Source: a virus
DNA length: 53,548 nt
Strand: one strand, 5' to 3'
IMG/VR virus record: IMGVR_UViG_3300048586_000904
Span: 1-53,548 of that record
Of the stretch, positions 51,978-53,548 are shown in pieces. Position numbers and translations under genes: made by a program. Position 1 is the first letter of the stretch; every line of letters begins with the position of its first letter. The notes below the pieces were generated by a model, which saw nothing but the letters and a program-made list of their open reading frames with translations, made no database searches and was not told the origin of the DNA.

Positions 51978-53548
51978 GATGCGGCCTCCACAAGTTCAGG
52001 ACGGTTCTCCATGGCGATCGTCTTGATGCCATTGGGATGGAAGGTAATGGTCACGCGCCCCGTCGCTCCGTCGTAATCGATCTGCTTTACGATCAACTGT
52101 ACGATCCTTGATTGCTCGCGGACTGTAAGCGATTCCCAGATTGGTTCGAAGCTGGTCAATGCGTTGACCACATCTTCGCGGGTTAGCGTCTGGGCCTGCA
52201 GCGCCGTCAGCTTCGCGCTTACGATCGCATGCCGATGCTCGGCGCGACGGAGACTCTCGTGCCAGTCGGCTAATTGTTCCAGAGAAGTTGCATCCGGCGA
52301 GCCTGGCTTAATCTTGGGAGCGGCAACCCGGATGGCTTCATTCCAGTACTCCAGTTCTTTCACAAGCTCGTCCCGTTCGGCCACAAGTGCCCCCATTTCA
52401 CGCTCAGATTGGATCTTGGCTTGTTCCACCACCTCGTCGACGAGTGCCGCGTCGTGGCCAACGTGGCGTATCTTGTCGACGACAAACTTCTCGATCTCAG
52501 CGGCCGGCACCGACTTGGACTTGCAGTTCTTCCAGCCACGCTTCTGGGCCTTCATGCAAACGTAGTAGCGGTAGCGTTTCGATCCGTTCTTGGTCGTGTG
52601 CGTCGGCGTCATTGAGCAGTCGCAGCAAGCGCATCGCAGGATTCCTTTGAGCATCGCCCCGAATTTGTTTCTCACCTCAACGCCACCAGTTCGGCCGTTG
52701 CGTCTCAGAAGCGATTGAACCTTCTGCCATACTTCCGGTGAAATGATCGCATCATGCTCTCCTTCGTTTACTTCGTCTTTGTAGCCAAGCTTGCCGATGT
52801 AGGTCACGTTGGTGAGGAGTCGGAACAGCGTCGCTTTGGTAAACGGCGAGCCGCCCCGGAGCGTTCCCTTCTTCGTTTTCCATGACTTATTGTTCCAGCC
52901 ACGGTTGTCGAGCTCAGCAATCGTCGCCATGATCGATTCGCGTTCCAAGTAAAGATCGTAGATCGCCCTGACTCTACTGGCCTCGACCTCATTGATTCGA
53001 AGCTTGCCACCTTGCGGCTCGATGTCGTATCCAAGCAGCGGCATGCCACCAGACCATTTGCCTTTGCGTCGCGCCGCAGCGATCTTGTCGCGTGTTCGCT
53101 CCGAGATCAGCTCGCGTTCAAACTGGGCGAACGACAGCAGCACGTTGAGCATCAGCCGCCCCATCGAGTTGGTCGTGTTGAACTGTTGCGTCACGCTGAC
53201 AAATGCGACCTGGTTGCGTTCGAAGACTTCCAGCATGCGAGCGAAGTCCATCAGCGATCGGCTCAGGCGGTCGACCTTGTAGACGACCACGCAGTTCACC
53301 TTGCCGGCTTCGATATCCGCCAGCAATTGCTTGAGCGCCGGACGATCCATATTGCCACCAGTGAAACCACCGTCGTCATAACGATCGGGCACGCAATGCC
53401 AGCCTTCCTGCGTTTGGCTTTTGATGTACGCTTCGGCGCATTCGCGCTGGGCGTCAAGCGAGTTGAATTCCTTGTCGAGACCCTCGTCTGTGGACTTGCG
53501 GGTGTAGATCGCACAGTTCAATTGGCGATTGATGTTGGCCTTGTTCAT
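51974..53548 (-). CDS. large serine recombinase (integrase)
   Basis: This 524-residue serine recombinase has its nucleophile at Ser19 in CAIYTRKSTDEG, VYKVDRLSRSLMDFARML with the catalytic arginines, and FERELISERTRDKIAAAR. Next come a recombinase domain (about 190-290) and a zinc ribbon LRCACCDCSMTPTH near 315, then a coiled coil (about 395-470). The ATG is the last triplet of the window, so the gene is complete. It probably integrates and excises the element by strand exchange between attP and attB. No attachment core could be identified inside the window. Confidence 0.92.
   Translation of the reverse strand: MNKANINRQLNCAIYTRKSTDEGLDKEFNSLDAQRECAEAYIKSQTQEGWHCVPDRYDDGGFTGGNMDRPALKQLLADIEAGKVNCVVVYKVDRLSRSLMDFARMLEVFERNQVAFVSVTQQFNTTNSMGRLMLNVLLSFAQFERELISERTRDKIAAARRKGKWSGGMPLLGYDIEPQGGKLRINEVEASRVRAIYDLYLERESIMATIAELDNRGWNNKSWKTKKGTLRGGSPFTKATLFRLLTNVTYIGKLGYKDEVNEGEHDAIISPEVWQKVQSLLRRNGRTGGVEVRNKFGAMLKGILRCACCDCSMTPTHTTKNGSKRYRYYVCMKAQKRGWKNCKSKSVPAAEIEKFVVDKIRHVGHDAALVDEVVEQAKIQSEREMGALVAERDELVKELEYWNEAIRVAAPKIKPGSPDATSLEQLADWHESLRRAEHRHAIVSAKLTALQAQTLTREDVVNALTSFEPIWESLTVREQSRIVQLIVKQIDYDGATGRVTITFHPNGIKTIAMENRPELVEAAS

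Noticed and set aside
1-53548. tRNA genes as integration site
   Set aside because: T-loop-like GGTTCGA sequences were checked and all lie inside coding regions without cloverleaf pairing; no tRNA was found.

Overview
The window reads as most of an integrated, tailed (siphovirus-like) phage followed by an accessory region with predicted defence functions, ending in a large serine recombinase. The host is most likely a planctomycete of the Pirellulaceae type. That rests on small phage-associated families I associate with that phylum, planctomycete-style regulators and a moderate GC content; it is an inference, as there is no rRNA or host marker here. Nearly every late gene is on the minus strand and neighbouring genes overlap by 1-11 bases (ATGA, GTGA and TAATG junctions), as expected for a phage late operon.

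Layout from right to left of the phage part. 34.1-35.3 kb: an ECF-like sigma factor with a structured leader and two small proteins. 31.2-34.1 kb: a recombination set consisting of a Cas4/RecB-like nuclease with four cysteines, a Sak4-like RecA-fold ATPase, a DUF669/SSB-like protein ending in DIPF, and a RusA resolvase. 28.3-31.0 kb: an AEP primase fused to a helicase. 28.0-28.4 kb: an array of ten 9-base repeats around a dyad, a candidate replication origin. 25.5-28.0 kb: small proteins, a nuclease-like protein and an orphan ParB-methyltransferase. 21.7-25.5 kb: a plus-strand island with an amidoligase, small conserved proteins, a HARE-HTH protein, a DUF4314 protein and a decayed gene. 19.0-21.5 kb: terminase. 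0-18.9 kb: portal, a protease-capsid fusion, decoration protein, a membrane/lipoprotein insertion, head-tail connectors, tail tube, tail chaperones, a collagen-like fibre, tape measure, distal tail proteins and a glycosyltransferase.

The accessory region (35.6-51.3 kb) holds a HipA-fold kinase-like protein; an unrecognised two-gene operon; a DUF5131/TcmP pair arranged convergently; a four-gene overlapping operon (MmeI-like methyltransferase, RhuM, SF2 helicase, GIY-YIG nuclease) divergent from an XRE regulator; a HEPN protein; and a second decayed gene. At 51.5-53.5 kb a KorB/ParB-like HTH protein overlaps the serine recombinase, probably the integration module.

The signals I find most notable are: (1) a bipartite promoter-like motif, CCGTC-N15-CGGGTATTCC, found three times with identical spacing, before the head genes, before the small early genes and before DUF5131, in an element that encodes its own sigma factor; (2) the repeat array beside the primase; (3) the methyltransferase/RhuM/helicase/GIY-YIG operon, which looks like a modification enzyme with separate nuclease and motor subunits; (4) a probable -1 frameshift joining two tail-chaperone frames; (5) a cysteine-peptidase-like lipoprotein and membrane proteins inside the head gene cluster. 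All functional calls rest on motif recognition by eye; no database search was run.
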